A stretch of DNA of 64,000 nt from Lathyrus oleraceus (Eukaryota > Streptophyta > Magnoliopsida > Fabales > Fabaceae), in contig NC_066584.1 of NCBI RefSeq assembly GCF_024323335.1, positions 269,134,344-269,198,343 on the forward strand. Direction: 5' to 3'. Below, piece after piece: positions 1 through 11,385 of this stretch; position 1 is the first letter of the stretch; each line of letters opens with the position of its first letter. Position numbers and translations under genes: made by a program. The notes under the pieces were generated by a model that was not told the DNA's origin, did not search any database, and was given only the letters and a program-made list of their open reading frames with translations.

Positions 1-3000
1 GGACCAATAAATCGAGGTGTCAACTTCCTTGACTTCAAAGCTCGACCAACACCAGTTATCGGAGTAACACGAAGAAACACATGATCTCCCTCTTGGAACT
101 CAAGTGACTTCCTCCTCTTATCATGATAACTCTTCTGACGACTCTGAGCAATTCTCATCTTCTCCTGAATCATCTTAATCCTTTCCGTAGTTTGTTGAAC
201 AATCTCCGGTCCAACCACAGCACTCTCACCGGACTCATACCAACATAAAGGTGTCCGACATCTCCTACCATACAAGGCTTCAAACGGTGCCATACCAATG
301 CTCGAATGAAAACTATTGTTGTAGGTAAACTCAATCAAAGGTAAATAACAATCCCAAGCACCTCCCTTTTCCAAAACACAAGCTCTCAAAAGATCCTCTA
401 ATGACTGAATCGTCCTCTCAGTCTGACCATCAGTCTGCGGATGATATGCAGAACTCAATCTCAGCTTAGTTCCCAAAGCCTTCTGCAAACCTTCCCAAAA
501 TTTCGATGTAAATCTAGGATCTCTGTCTGAAACAATACTCGACGGAATACCATGCAAACTTACAATCTTCTCAATATACAACTCGGCTAATCTCTCTAAC
601 GGATAATCCATTCTGATCGGAATGAAATGAGCCGACTTCGTCAATCTATCAACAATTACCCATATAGCCTCAAAATTCTTACTTGTCCTCGGCAAACCAG
701 AAACAAAATCCATACTGATACTATCCCACTTCCACTCTGGAATAGCCAACGGTTGCATTAGCCCAGACGGCTTCTGATGCTCAATCTTTGACTTCTGACA
801 AGTCAAACAAGAATAAACAAAACTCGCAATTTCTTTCTTCATTCCCGGCCACCAAAATAACTTTTTCAAATCATGATACATCTTCGTAGCTCCAGGATGA
901 ATACTCAAACCACTACGATGTCCTTCTTCAAGAATGCTCTTCTTAAGCTCAGTAACATCCGGAATACACACCCGATTACCAAATCTCAAAACACCATTCT
1001 CATCAACTCTGAATTCACCACCTTGACCTTGATTCACTAAAGTCAACTTATCAACCAAAAGCATATCGGATTTCTGACCCTCTCTGATCTCATCCAAAAT
1101 ATTACTCGTTAACTTCAACATTCCCAATTTAACACTATTGTGAGTACTTTCACACACCAAACTCAAATCTCTAAACTGCTCAATTAAATCCAATTCTTTA
1201 ACCATTAACATAGACATATGCAATGATTTCCTACTCAATGCGTCAGCCACTACATTTGCTTTACCCGGATGGTAATTCAAACCAAAATCATAATCCTTCA
1301 GAAATTCTAACCATCTCCTCTGTCTCATATTTAGCTCTTTCTGATCAAACAAATACTTCAAACTTTTATGATCACTGAAAACCTCAAATCTTGATCCGTA
1401 CAAATAATGCCTCCACAACTTCAGAACAAACACCACAACTGCCAACTCTAAATCGTGTGTCGGATAGTTCCTCTCATGAACCCTCAGCTGTCTCGAAGCA
1501 TAAGCTATAACCTGCTTATTCTGCATCAACACACCACCCAAACCCAACAATGAAGCATCACAGTAAACCTCGAATAGTTCCGACGAACTCGGTAATATCA
1601 GGATAGGAGCAGTAGTCAACCTTCTCTTTAACTCTTGGAAACCTTCTTCACATTTCGAATCCCAAACAAACGCTTGCCCCTTTCTAGTCAACATCGTCAA
1701 CGGTAACGCCAACTTAGAAAATCCCTCAATGAACTTCCTATAATAACCAGCCAAACCAAGAAAACTTCGAATCTCAGCAACAGACTTCGGAGCTTCCCAC
1801 TTAGACACCGCTTCTATCTTAGAAGCATCAACAGCAACACCACCTCTTGAAATCACATGACCAAGAAAACTCACCTCTTCTAACCAAAATTCACATTTAG
1901 AGAGTTTAGCAAATAACTTCTTTTCTCGGAGAACTTCTAAAACCACTCTCAAATGCTCAGCATGCTCTTCTTCAGATTTCGAATACACCAAAATGTCATC
2001 AATAAACACCACGACAAACTGATCTAGATACGGATGGAAAATCCTATTCATATACTCCATAAATACTCCAGGCGCATTAGTCACACCAAACGGCATTACA
2101 GAATACTCATAATGTCCATACCTTGTTCTGAAAGCAGTCTTCTGAATATCTTCAGTTTTCACACGTATCTGATGATACCCAGATCTCAAATCTATTTTGC
2201 TGAACACACTCGCACCAACCAACTGATCCATCAAGTCATCAATCCTCGGCAAAGGATACCGATTCTTGATCGTCACTTTATTCAGTTGCCTATAGTCCAC
2301 ACACAACCTCATAGTACCTTCCTTCTTCTTAACCAACAACACTGGTGCACCCCACGGTGACACACTCGGACGAATAAATTTCTTATCCAACAGGTCTTCC
2401 AGCTGACTCTTCAATTCAGCTAACTCAACAGCAGACATACGGTACGGAGCCATCGATATCGGTCTAGTACCAGGTACCAAATCAATCGAGAACTCAACTT
2501 CACGCTCTGGCGGCAATTCATTCACCTCTTCCGGAAACACATCAGGAAAATCACACACCACAGCTAGATCACCAATCACCAGTTTATCTTTAGCTTCCAT
2601 AGTCGCTAACAGCATAAACAACTCTGCCCTATCTACTACTGCCTCATTCACCTGTCTTGCAGATAGAAACAAACTCTTTCCTTCCTCAATCCCAGGAAAT
2701 ATCACAGTCTTATCAAAACAGTTGATAGAGACTCGGTTAAACACCAACCAATTCATACCCAGGATAACATCAATCTGCACTAGTGGAAGACACACAAGGT
2801 CTATCCCAAAGTCTCTACCAAAAATACTTAAAGGACAATTCAAACAAACCGAAGTAGTAGTCACTGAACCCTTCGCAGGAGTATCAATCACCATACTACC
2901 CAACATCTCAGATATCTCTAACTTAAGTTTCACAGCACAATCCAAAGATATAAAAGAATGAGTCGCACCTGTGTCAATAATAGCTACAAGAGGAAAGCCA

Positions 3001-4043
3001 TTAATATAACACGTACCTCGGATCAAACGATCATCTGCAGAAGTCTCAGAACCCGATAAAGCAAAGACCTTACCTCCTGACTGATTCTCTTTCTTCGGCT
3101 TAGGACACTGTGGACTGATATGACCCACTTCTCCACAGTTGAAACAAGTCACAGTCTTCAACCGACACTCTGCAGCCAAATGACCACCTTTTCCACACTT
3201 GAAACACTTCATCTCAGCACTGGTACACTCATGGACACGATGTCCAGCCCGACCACATCTATAACACTTAACAGGGGCGCTAGAGTCTCCCCCACTAGGC
3301 CTCTTCATCCCACTCTGTCTCTGAAAACCTTTGCCAGCTGCATACGGTTTTCCACGGTCATTCTGACTCTTGCCTTTCCTATCAACCCTTTGCTGATAGC
3401 TCTCTGCTCTAGCCTTGGAATCCTGTTCGAAAATCCTGCAACAGTCAACCAAATCAGAAAACACCCTGATCCGCTGATATCCAATCGCCTGCTTGATCTC
3501 GGGACGCAGCCCGTTCTCAAACTTCACACATTTGGAAAATTCCCCAGTAGCCTCACTGTAGGGAGTATAATACTTTGACAGCTCTGTGAACTTAGCAGCA
3601 TACTCAGTAACAGACCGGTTACCCTGCTTCAATTCCAAGAATTCTATTTCTTTCTTCCCTCCGACATCCTCTGGAAAGTACTTCCTCAGAAATCTCTCTC
3701 TGAACACAGCCCAAGTGATCTCAGCACCTCCAGCAGCTTCCAACTCAGTGCGGGTAGCAACCCACCAATCATCAGCTTCTTCTGATAGCATATGCGTACC
3801 GAACCTGACCTTCTGGTTCTCGGCACACTCAGTTACTCGGAAGATTCTCTCGATCTCCTTCAACCACTTCTGAGCGCCATCTGGATCGTATGCTCCCTTG
3901 AACATTGGAGGATTGTTCTTCTGGAACTCACTCAGTTGACGAGCAGCTCCCATTCCCACAACATTCGGATTTCCTCCAAGTACTCCAGCTAGCATACCCA
4001 GAGCCTCAGCAATTGCAGCATCATCTCTACCTCTTCCAGCCAT
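1..4043 (-). CDS. Gag-Pol polyprotein, partial (C-terminus off window)
   Basis: The frame is open from ATG at 4043 to the left edge, about 1347 codons, with no stop. The start reads [10 protein letters not shown] and is the first ATG after the primer site. A retrotransposon Gag domain covers roughly residues 30-190. Three CCHC zinc knuckles lie at about 259-307 (cores [27 protein letters not shown]). The protease motif DTGA is near residue 357. The RT active site FIDD is at about 680-683 (plus positions 1995-2006), followed by RNase H. The integrase HHCC finger is near 1040-1085, then the catalytic core with the ending [10 protein letters not shown]. The product makes virus-like particles and copies and inserts the element. 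The lack of lesions over 4 kb suggests recent activity; the missing tail means clade assignment is provisional. Confidence 0.9.
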   Translation of the reverse strand, partial: MAGRGRDDAAIAEALGMLAGVLGGNPNVVGMGAARQLSEFQKNNPPMFKGAYDPDGAQKWLKEIERIFRVTECAENQKVRFGTHMLSEEADDWWVATRTELEAAGGAEITWAVFRERFLRKYFPEDVGGKKEIEFLELKQGNRSVTEYAAKFTELSKYYTPYSEATGEFSKCVKFENGLRPEIKQAIGYQRIRVFSDLVDCCRIFEQDSKARAESYQQRVDRKGKSQNDRGKPYAAGKGFQRQSGMKRPSGGDSSAPVKCYRCGRAGHRVHECTSAEMKCFKCGKGGHLAAECRLKTVTCFNCGEVGHISPQCPKPKKENQSGGKVFALSGSETSADDRLIRGTCYINGFPLVAIIDTGATHSFISLDCAVKLKLEISEMLGSMVIDTPAKGSVTTTSVCLNCPLSIFGRDFGIDLVCLPLVQIDVILGMNWLVFNRVSINCFDKTVIFPGIEEGKSLFLSARQVNEAVVDRAELFMLLATMEAKDKLVIGDLAVVCDFPDVFPEEVNELPPEREVEFSIDLVPGTRPISMAPYRMSAVELAELKSQLEDLLDKKFIRPSVSPWGAPVLLVKKKEGTMRLCVDYRQLNKVTIKNRYPLPRIDDLMDQLVGASVFSKIDLRSGYHQIRVKTEDIQKTAFRTRYGHYEYSVMPFGVTNAPGVFMEYMNRIFHPYLDQFVVVFIDDILVYSKSEEEHAEHLRVVLEVLREKKLFAKLSKCEFWLEEVSFLGHVISRGGVAVDASKIEAVSKWEAPKSVAEIRSFLGLAGYYRKFIEGFSKLALPLTMLTRKGQAFVWDSKCEEGFQELKRRLTTAPILILPSSSELFEVYCDASLLGLGGVLMQNKQVIAYASRQLRVHERNYPTHDLELAVVVFVLKLWRHYLYGSRFEVFSDHKSLKYLFDQKELNMRQRRWLEFLKDYDFGLNYHPGKANVVADALSRKSLHMSMLMVKELDLIEQFRDLSLVCESTHNSVKLGMLKLTSNILDEIREGQKSDMLLVDKLTLVNQGQGGEFRVDENGVLRFGNRVCIPDVTELKKSILEEGHRSGLSIHPGATKMYHDLKKLFWWPGMKKEIASFVYSCLTCQKSKIEHQKPSGLMQPLAIPEWKWDSISMDFVSGLPRTSKNFEAIWVIVDRLTKSAHFIPIRMDYPLERLAELYIEKIVSLHGIPSSIVSDRDPRFTSKFWEGLQKALGTKLRLSSAYHPQTDGQTERTIQSLEDLLRACVLEKGGAWDCYLPLIEFTYNNSFHSSIGMAPFEALYGRRCRTPLCWYESGESAVVGPEIVQQTTERIKMIQEKMRIAQSRQKSYHDKRRKSLEFQEGDHVFLRVTPITGVGRALKSRKLTPRFIG

Positions 4044-4152
4044 CTCTATTCTGAAAACCCAAACAAACTAAAACCATGAGTACTGATAGGTTACACAACA
4101 CCTATACCGTACAGGGGAAACAGAATAATTACGACTCGACTCGACCGACTAT

Positions 4153-4164
4153 GCTCTGATACCA
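4153..4164 (-). other. Primer binding site, initiator tRNA-Met
   Basis: On the minus strand the sequence reads TGGTATCAGAGC, complementary to the 3' end of plant initiator tRNA-Met, and lies four bases inside the LTR edge at 4169. This sets the polarity: the LTR at 4169-6182 is the 5' LTR and the coding region runs leftward. Confidence 0.9.
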
Positions 4165-4889
4165 CTAATGTAACACCCTTCTAAATACCCCAAAATATTT
4201 AATTAAAATAATAACATATCAATCAGAGTAATTATGCCCCGAAGGGTGTCACACAATCATTTCACAACAATTATCAAATATCCTGTCATGCTCATTTATT
4301 AAATCAAAATAAGACTCTTTTGCATAATTCGCAGCGGGTACAAAACATCGACATTCAAATCATGTACTACATTACATGTAAAGTTGAATCAACAACTAAA
4401 TTAAAACATAGTCAAACATTCCCTCCCGATGTTACATCTACCAGAGCATGACCCACTAAGGACGACGCTAGACTCCATAGCACTAACTTCTACTCAACTC
4501 ACTGCTCGTTACCTGAAAAATAGATGTAAGGGTGAGTTCCTCAATCAATATAATAAGCATTATAGAACAACATGTAATGCTAAGTAAATAACACATCAAT
4601 TCACCCTAATCAGACTACGCACTCAGCAACGGCAATATCCGTTCAAACATCATATTCAACAGTAACATATAGCATATGTATAATCTCAACCATACTCAAC
4701 ATCAACAACACAACACATAACACACATATAATACTGGAATACATCCATTCATATTATATGCCATACATTCATTATGAAATGAGACTCCACACATGCGGTA
4801 CCGACTATTCTTGAACATACAGTTCAAGCTCACCGATCAAATCCAGATACGGCTACTAAGCTCACTAGTCCCACTCATTTGAGATCTAA

Positions 4890-5048
4890 TGACTCACTCA
4901 CTAATTCCTCACCGTGGGAATTAGCTACAGGCCCGAAGGCTAGACTATGCACACTAATCATCTAGCATGCAAACATCAACAACAAATCCACAATGATTCA
5001 CTCACTAATTCCTCACCATGGGAATTAGCTACAGCCCCAAAGGCTATG
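4890..5048. repeat. Short direct duplication inside the LTR
   Basis: A unit of about 55 bp containing CACTAATTCCTCACC and GGAATTAGCTACAG occurs at 4890-4945 and again at 4994-5048, with a few substitutions (GTGGGAA versus ATGGGAA) and a 48-bp spacer. Confidence 0.75.
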
Positions 5049-5290
5049 CCATGCATAATATATACATTCACAACGATATGCATATCATCAGACATCCTCA
5101 ATATTTTATCACATAAGCATATCAGATCATGACAAACAACAACCACAGTATTAGTACACTCTACTAATACCTATACTACTCAAAGCCACGGGAAATGATC
5201 CCTAATATGTCATACATCAGCTGAATTACAACACTCAGCCTAAACAACCAAAACTGCACAACAACAGCACAGAAAATACACAATTCTGCC

Positions 5291-5571
5291 CATACGCGTA
5301 TTGCCTATGCCCATACGCGTATTGCCCACGCCTGACCAAATCCATACGCGTAATGCCCACTCTCATACGCGTATTGCGCATTTCCTCGCCCAACCCATAC
5401 GCGTATCACCTGTCTCATACGCGTATGCTACGCGTATCACTTCCCCATACGCGTACCACCAGAGACCATTTCACGTTCAAAATTTCATCTTCCTCATCCA
5501 TACGCGTATTGCCTAGTGCCATACGCGTACCAGCCATCTCATACGCGTATTGCCTAGTGCCATACGCGTAT
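5291..5571. repeat. Cluster of 12 TACGCGTA palindromes in the LTR
   Basis: Twelve copies of the core TACGCGTA, most inside the 10-base palindrome ATACGCGTAT, occur in about 280 bp at spacings of 12 to 55 bases. Flanks such as TTGCC recur, so local duplication built the array. On the LTR's own strand the array lies about 0.6-0.9 kb from its 5' end, so it is probably in U3. The core ACGCGT fits the plant CGCG box bound by CAMTA factors and the MluI-box pattern; a regulatory role is inference. Confidence 0.85.
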
Positions 5572-6182
5572 GACCAGAGACCAGAACTCTCAGATCTGCC
5601 ATGGCTTTCTCTGCTACGAGATCTACCCAATCCAACCTTCCACAGTCCAATTTCTACACAGAAATCATTCATATTTTCAACACAATTCGTATCTTATTCG
5701 ATTACACAAAATTTGACACTTTTACATCTAATTCCTACGAATTCTTTCTCAATTATACCCCAATTTCGTTCATCCAAAGGGTTCACAATTCATCATGCAT
5801 CAATCTAATCAGAGGTAAAACAATAGTTTCTTACTACCCAGTACATATCATCCCATAATACCCGTTAATCGATGATAAAACCCCCCTTACCTGAGTTAAT
5901 CCAGCAATCTCTGAGCTCCAAGCTTTTCCTCTTCTCTTGCTCTGCCTTTTTGCCCTTTTTCCACTTTCAACCGCTTCTCTGTGTTTTCCTTTTCACGTGC
6001 AAACCCTTTTTACCAAAAAATGGGACTTTTTATTATTCCAACTTATTTTATTCCAATAAATAATTATCCCAATAATTATTATTCCAAAATAATAATAATA
6101 ATAATTCAATTATCTAATTAAATTAATAAACATATTAATAACTTAATTTAAATAATTATTATATTATTATCGGGGTGTTACA

Positions 6183-6766
6183 GGTACCGCATGCATGGAG
6201 TCTCATTGCATAATATATGTATGGCGTATAATATGAATGGATGTATTCCAATATTATACGTGTGTTTGTGTTGGTGTTGAGTATTATGTTGAGTTGATGT
6301 GCTGTTACTGAATGTATGTCTGGATTAAGGCGATGAAGTGTGTTAAAATTACTTAGCATTACATAATGTTTTATAACGCTTATTATATTGATTGAGGAAC
6401 TCACCCTTACAATTGTTTTTCAGGTAACGAGCAGTGAGTTGAGTAGAAGTTAATGCTTGGAGTCTAGTGTAGTCTCATTAGTGGGTCGTGCTCTGATAGA
6501 TGTAACATCGGGATGGGTTGTTTAACTTGTTTCGAATGTTTAATGTTGGTTGAGAACCATTTTACATGTAATGTTTTACATGATTGATGAAACTTACATC
6601 CGCTGTGTTTTATGCAACTGTTTTGATTTAATAAAAGAGCATGACCGTTATATTGTTGAATGGTGTGAATATTATGTGTGACACCCTTGAAGGGCATAAT
6701 TACTCTGAATTGTTATATGTTCATTATTCTAATTAAATAATTGGGTTATTTTAGAAGGGTGTTACA
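6183..6766 (+). repeat. LTR fragment of same Tekay-like family, opposite orientation
   Basis: The stretch matches the reverse complement of 4169-4802 with moderate divergence. It starts at the family's GGTACCGCAT and ends at the family LTR terminus GAAGGGTGTTACA at 6766. It is the 3' part of a plus-oriented LTR. The rest must lie left of the window, beyond the later minus-strand insertion at 1-6182. Confidence 0.8.
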
Positions 6767-8296
6767 TCACCGGTTAGGATGAACATATCAAGGATATACT
6801 TTCGGGAAAAAATGAATCCAGTGGGGACTCTACTGATGGGGAAAACAGGGGTACTTTTTCCGGGTATTGGGCAAGAAATAACAAACTACAAACTAAGAAG
6901 AATATTACCAGTTACTCGGTAATAAACTCTTAGGGAACCCAAAGCATCTATCTAGGTAAGAACTAGAAAGAAACGGTCAATCAAGACTCAACACAATGAG
7001 GATATAAATCAAGGGGAGTGACCATCCAGATAATCCACTGGGGAGGAAACTAAAACAATAATCATCCACGAGGGAATAACTCAGTGGGGAAAGGAGAAAG
7101 GTTAAAGTCTTTCTGCTTAAGGGGCCGACACTCTACAATTGAAGGAAGACAGACGCCAAATTTGTATGGGGATAAAGTATCGTCATAACAGAGAATAAGA
7201 ATCTCAAACAATAAGTCAACCAAGGTGTCGCAAAATTTGAATCATTGATACAATCCTTGGTCAATCCACAAAAGAGGGGGACAACTGCCGGAGCAAAGAG
7301 AGATCAACATCCCAAAGGCTCAACCTTAGTTGGGGAAGGAGGAGATCTGTTGAGGAAAGGAAACGTTATCAAACCTACGTGGAATTTTAGGTCAACACCA
7401 TATCAAATGGGAGACAACCGTGCAAAGGATAAACATAAATATTTGCTCAGAAACCAGGAGGAAACTCTGACTGGGGATCGAGCCGGATGGCGATTGGGGG
7501 AGAAACCAACGCAATCTACTGAGGAAACCAATCTTACTTTGTTGGAGATTAAAATAAATATCAACCCTGCTGAGGAATACACAAAACCCATTGGGGATCA
7601 AATACTCCGCAGGGGAACTGAATCAACCAACTCGGTTGGGGATAACTGAAGGGTTAACTGCTCAGGGGAACCATTAATGCTCCACACTTAGGACTTGCTG
7701 TTTTCGAAATGATGTTGAGATTTCTTTTTAATTTCTTTAAAAGTCTTGATTTTATATGTTTAAGAAAATGATTTTGATTAAAAAAAATTAATTTCAAAAA
7801 TGATCATAATAAAAATTTAAAACTATTTGGTTGAAGTAAATAAGAGTGGAAACAATTGGATAAAAGCTCAACATTATTTAATAGAATGGTAGTCTGTAAA
7901 TGACAAGACTCCATAGATCTTTACAAAGTTGAAAATGGTAATTTACATGAAAAAGGGTTACATTAAATACAATTGACCACTAATCCTTCTACCAACTCTT
8001 GATATCCGCTGTGCTTTTGACCGCTCCTGGGGATGATGAATTGACGTCAACCCTTGTGATCAACAAAGTTTCTCCAAAATTTGAAGATCAGCAGAATGCA
8101 GTTACTTGCCATAATCCCTAATTTTTGCATAAGTTACCCCAAGGTGGGGTACTCAACTTATCGAGAAAATTCATTCTATTTTATGTCTCTAACTTTTGCC
8201 TGGATCGCTCTTTCAGGTTTTCAATCCACCGAGACGCTCATTTTTGCCTAAGCCGCCCTTTCGGGTTTTCAACTTAGTGAGTTGTTCTTTTCTTTT
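6767..8296 (-). other. Ogre 3' untranslated region (no gene)
   Basis: Non-coding sequence downstream of the minus-strand Ogre pol. On the plus strand it has a recurring TGGGGA or GGGGAA motif every few tens of bases from about 6815 to 7670. Nearer pol it has two units with 'cctttcgggttttcaa' style wording (8200-8275). This resembles the long 3' UTR of legume Ogre elements. A small open frame at 7245-7649 is explained by the repetitive purine-rich text and is not called a gene. The matching 3' LTR is absent; the junction at 6766/6767 is with an unrelated LTR. Confidence 0.55.
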
Positions 8297-11200
8297 TTAG
8301 GCGAAGTATTTCTTGACTGCATCTGCATTCATAGGACGAGTGAACTCTTCACCATCAATAGTTGTAAGAATCAAAGCACCACCTAAAAAGGCTCTCTTGA
8401 CAACATATGGGCCTTCGTAATTAGGAGTCCATTTGCCCCTAGAATCTGGTTTAAACGATAAAATCTTCTTGAGAACAAGGTCACCTTCCTTGAATACCCG
8501 AGGTCTGACCTTCTTATCGAAAGCTTTTTTATCCTCTGCTGATATAACTGACCATGAAACATGGCAGTCAATCTCTTCTCTTCAATCAAATTTAGCTGAT
8601 CAAACCTGGTCTGACACCATTCAGCCTCAGTCAACTTGGCTTCCATGAGCATATTCAATGATTGAATCTCGACCTCTATGGGGAGCACTGCTTCCATACC
8701 ATAAACAACAGAGAAAGGGGTTGCCCCTGTTGAAGTGCAGATGGATGTACGGTACCCGTGCAAAGCAAATGGGAGAATTTTATGCTAATCCTTATATGTC
8801 ACAACCATCTTCTGGATGATCTTCTTGATGTTCTTATTTACAGCTTCAACAACCCCATTCATCTTAGGTCTGTAGGGAGAAGAATTATAGTGTGCAATCT
8901 TGAAGTCTTTATAAAGAGCTTCCACCATATGGTTATTCAAGTTCCATCCATTATCAGTAATGATCTTACTTGGCACATCATAACGGCATACAATCTGATT
9001 CTTGATAAACCTTACAACAACTTGCTTGGTTACATTTGCGTACGATGCCGCTTCAACCCATTTTGTGAAGTAGTCAATTTCCACCAAAATGAAATGATGT
9101 CCGTTCGAAGCTTTGGGCTCAATCATGCCAATCATATCAATTCCCCACATGGAGAATGGCCATGGAGAGGAAATGACGTTCAACAGTGTCGGAGGAACAT
9201 GAATCTTATCCGCATAAATTTGACACTTGTGGCATTTCTTCACAAACTTGCAACATTCAGACTCCATTGTTAGCCCATAGTAACCTGCTCTCAACATCTT
9301 CTTTGCCATTGCATGTCCATTGGAATGAGTACCAAAGGAACCTTCATGGACTTCAGTCATCAACAAGTCTGCTTCGTGTCTATCCATGCATCTGAGCAAA
9401 ACCATGTCGAAGTTTCTCTTGTACAATACATCGCCATTTAGGTAGAAATTGCCGGCTAATCTTCTCAAAGTCTTCTTATCTTTCAAAGATGCCCTAGACG
9501 GGTAAATCTGACTTTGGAGGAAACATTTGATATCATAATACCACGGCTTCTCGTCTTTGATCTCTTCAACAGCAAACACATGAGTTGGCCTATCAAGACG
9601 CATTACAATCAAATTGGGAATCTCATTCCAATACTTCACTACGATCATTGACACCAATGTTGTAAGAGCATCTGCCATCCGATTTTCATCACGAGGGATA
9701 TGATGCAACTCAACCTTTGTAAAGAAAGTTGAAATCCTCCTTGCATAATCTCTATATGGTATCAAATAGGGTTGATTCGTATCCCATTCTCCTTTGATCT
9801 GATTCAGAACCAAAGTTGAATCTCCAAAGACATCTAAATATTTGATTCGGAGATCAATGGCCTCTTCGAGCCCCATAATGCAGGCTTCATACTCTGCCAT
9901 GTTGTTTGTACACTTGAAAGTCAATCTAGTTGTGAATGGTAGATGTGTGCCTTGAGGAGTAATAATTACTACCCCAATGCTATTACCATATTGATTAACA
10001 GCTCCATCAAATACCATGCCCCAACTGGAACCAGGTTCTAGCCCTTCTTCAAGCAATGGTTCATCACAATCTTTCATTTTCAAGTACAAAATCTCTTCAT
10101 CAGGAGAATCATACTGCACTGACTGGTAATCTTCAATTAGTTGGTTAGCCAAATGGTCAGCCAAGATACTATCTTTGATCGCTTTCTGAGATCGGTATTC
10201 AATATCATACTCTAATAACAACATTTGCCAATGGGCAATCCTCCTAGTTAAAGCAGGCTTCTCAAATATATACTTGATTGGATCCATTTTTGATATCAAC
10301 CAAGTGGTATGATTCAACATGTACTGACGCAAACGCTTAGCAGCCCAAGCCAATGCGTAACAAGTCTTCTCTAGCATAGAATACCGAGTCTCACAGTCGG
10401 TGAACTTCTTACTGAGGTAGTAAATTGCAAATTCTTTCTTTCCATTTTCATCTTGCTGACCAAGAACACAACCCATACTATCTTCGAGGACAGTCAAATA
10501 CATGATCAACGGTCTTCCTTCAACGGGCGGAGATAAAATCGGAGGTTCAAGCAGATATTCTTTGATACTGTCAAAAGCTTTCTGGAAATCTTCGGTCCAA
10601 TCACAAGACTGATCTTTCCAAAGAAGCTTGAATATAGGCGCAGGCATCTCTTGTATTGCTTTGACCTTGACAGGATCAACTTCAATACCCTTCTCGCTGA
10701 CAATAAAGCCCAACAACTTACCAGAACGAACACCAAAAGTACACTTATTGGGATTCAAGCGGAGTTTATACTTCCTCAAACGCTGGAATAGCTTCAACAA
10801 ATGCTCAACATGTTCCTCTTCATCAATTAATTTAGAAATCATGTCATCGACATAAACTTCAATCTCTTTATGCATCATATCATGAAAAAGAGTAGTCATT
10901 GCTCTTTGGTAAGTTGCACCAGCATTCTTTAAACCGAAAGGCATCACTCTATAACAGAATGTTCCCAAAGGTGTAATGAATGTATTCTTCTCCATATCTT
11001 CGGGTTCCATCTTGATCTCATTATATCCGGAAAATCCATCCATAAACGAAAAGACTTTGAATTTAGCAGTATTGTCTACCAACATATCAATGTGTGGCAT
11101 AGGGAAACCATCTTTCAGACTGGCTTTATTCAAATCTCTATAGTCGACACATATGTGTACTTTTCCATCTTTCTTTGGCACAGGCACAATATTTGCCACC

Positions 11201-11385
11201 CATTACGGATATTCAGCGGTCACAAGGAAACCGGCATCGATCTGCTTTTTCACTTCCTCTTTGATCTTCACAGCCATATCAGGATGCGTTCTTCTCAACT
11301 TCTACTTGATTGGCGGGCATTCTGGCTTCAACGACAATCTATGCTCCATAATCTCAGAATCGAAACCGGGCATGTCTTGATAGGG
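8297..11385 (-). pseudogene. Ogre-type pol pseudogene (RT, RNase H, integrase)
   Basis: The minus-strand Tat/Ogre pol begins abruptly near the YQDMPG motif, with protease and gag missing. The RT wording (NIVPVPKKDGKV, VDYRDLN, active site YVDD) is typical of Ogre. It is followed by RNase H, a second archaeal-type RNase H (FDGAVNQYGNSIG), an integrase with HHCC finger and catalytic core, and the C-terminal end KKYFA with stop at 8297. Lesions: TAG at 11302-11304, TAA at 11203-11205, TAG at 8785-8787 (normally Trp), and a one-base loss in an A-run near 8525. The largest open piece is 11199-8785. The copy cannot make a full enzyme. Confidence 0.9.

Larger units (their letters stand above)
1..6182 (-). 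mobile_element. Tekay-like Ty3/gypsy retrotransposon, 5' part
   Basis: Minus-strand LTR retrotransposon running off the left edge. Visible in order are the 5' LTR (6182 down to 4169), a tRNA-Met primer site beside it, and an uninterrupted gag-pol frame from 4043 to position 1. The domain order Gag, protease, RT, RNase H, integrase is that of Ty3/gypsy. The RT and integrase wording is of the chromovirus kind (Tekay/Del group), but the C-terminal chromodomain that would settle this lies outside. The right flank begins GGTAC, which is also present at the matching place in the family LTR, so GGTAC is the probable target duplication. The open frame and intact primer site suggest a fairly young copy. 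Confidence 0.85.
4169..6182 (-). repeat. 5' LTR of Tekay-like element (2014 bp)
   Basis: The LTR has TG...CA ends and short inverted termini: TGTAACACCC at the low end and GGGTGTTACA at the high end. The primer site adjoins the low end. An LTR piece of the same family in the opposite direction adjoins the high end, so the two form a large imperfect inverted repeat. Inside are a short tandem duplication (4890-5048), a cluster of ACGCGT palindromes (5291-5571), and an AT-rich tract with AAT repeats near 6090-6110. Confidence 0.9.

Noticed and set aside
5291..5571. CRISPR-like array (repeated palindrome with spacers)
   Set aside because: Repeat core is only 8-10 bases, spacers are very short and related to one another, the context is a plant LTR, and no cas gene is present.
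7245..7649. 134-codon frame on the plus strand
   Set aside because: It lies in the purine-rich Ogre 3' region; composition (Gly/Glu/Lys/Thr) follows the GGGGA repeats and no family is recognisable.
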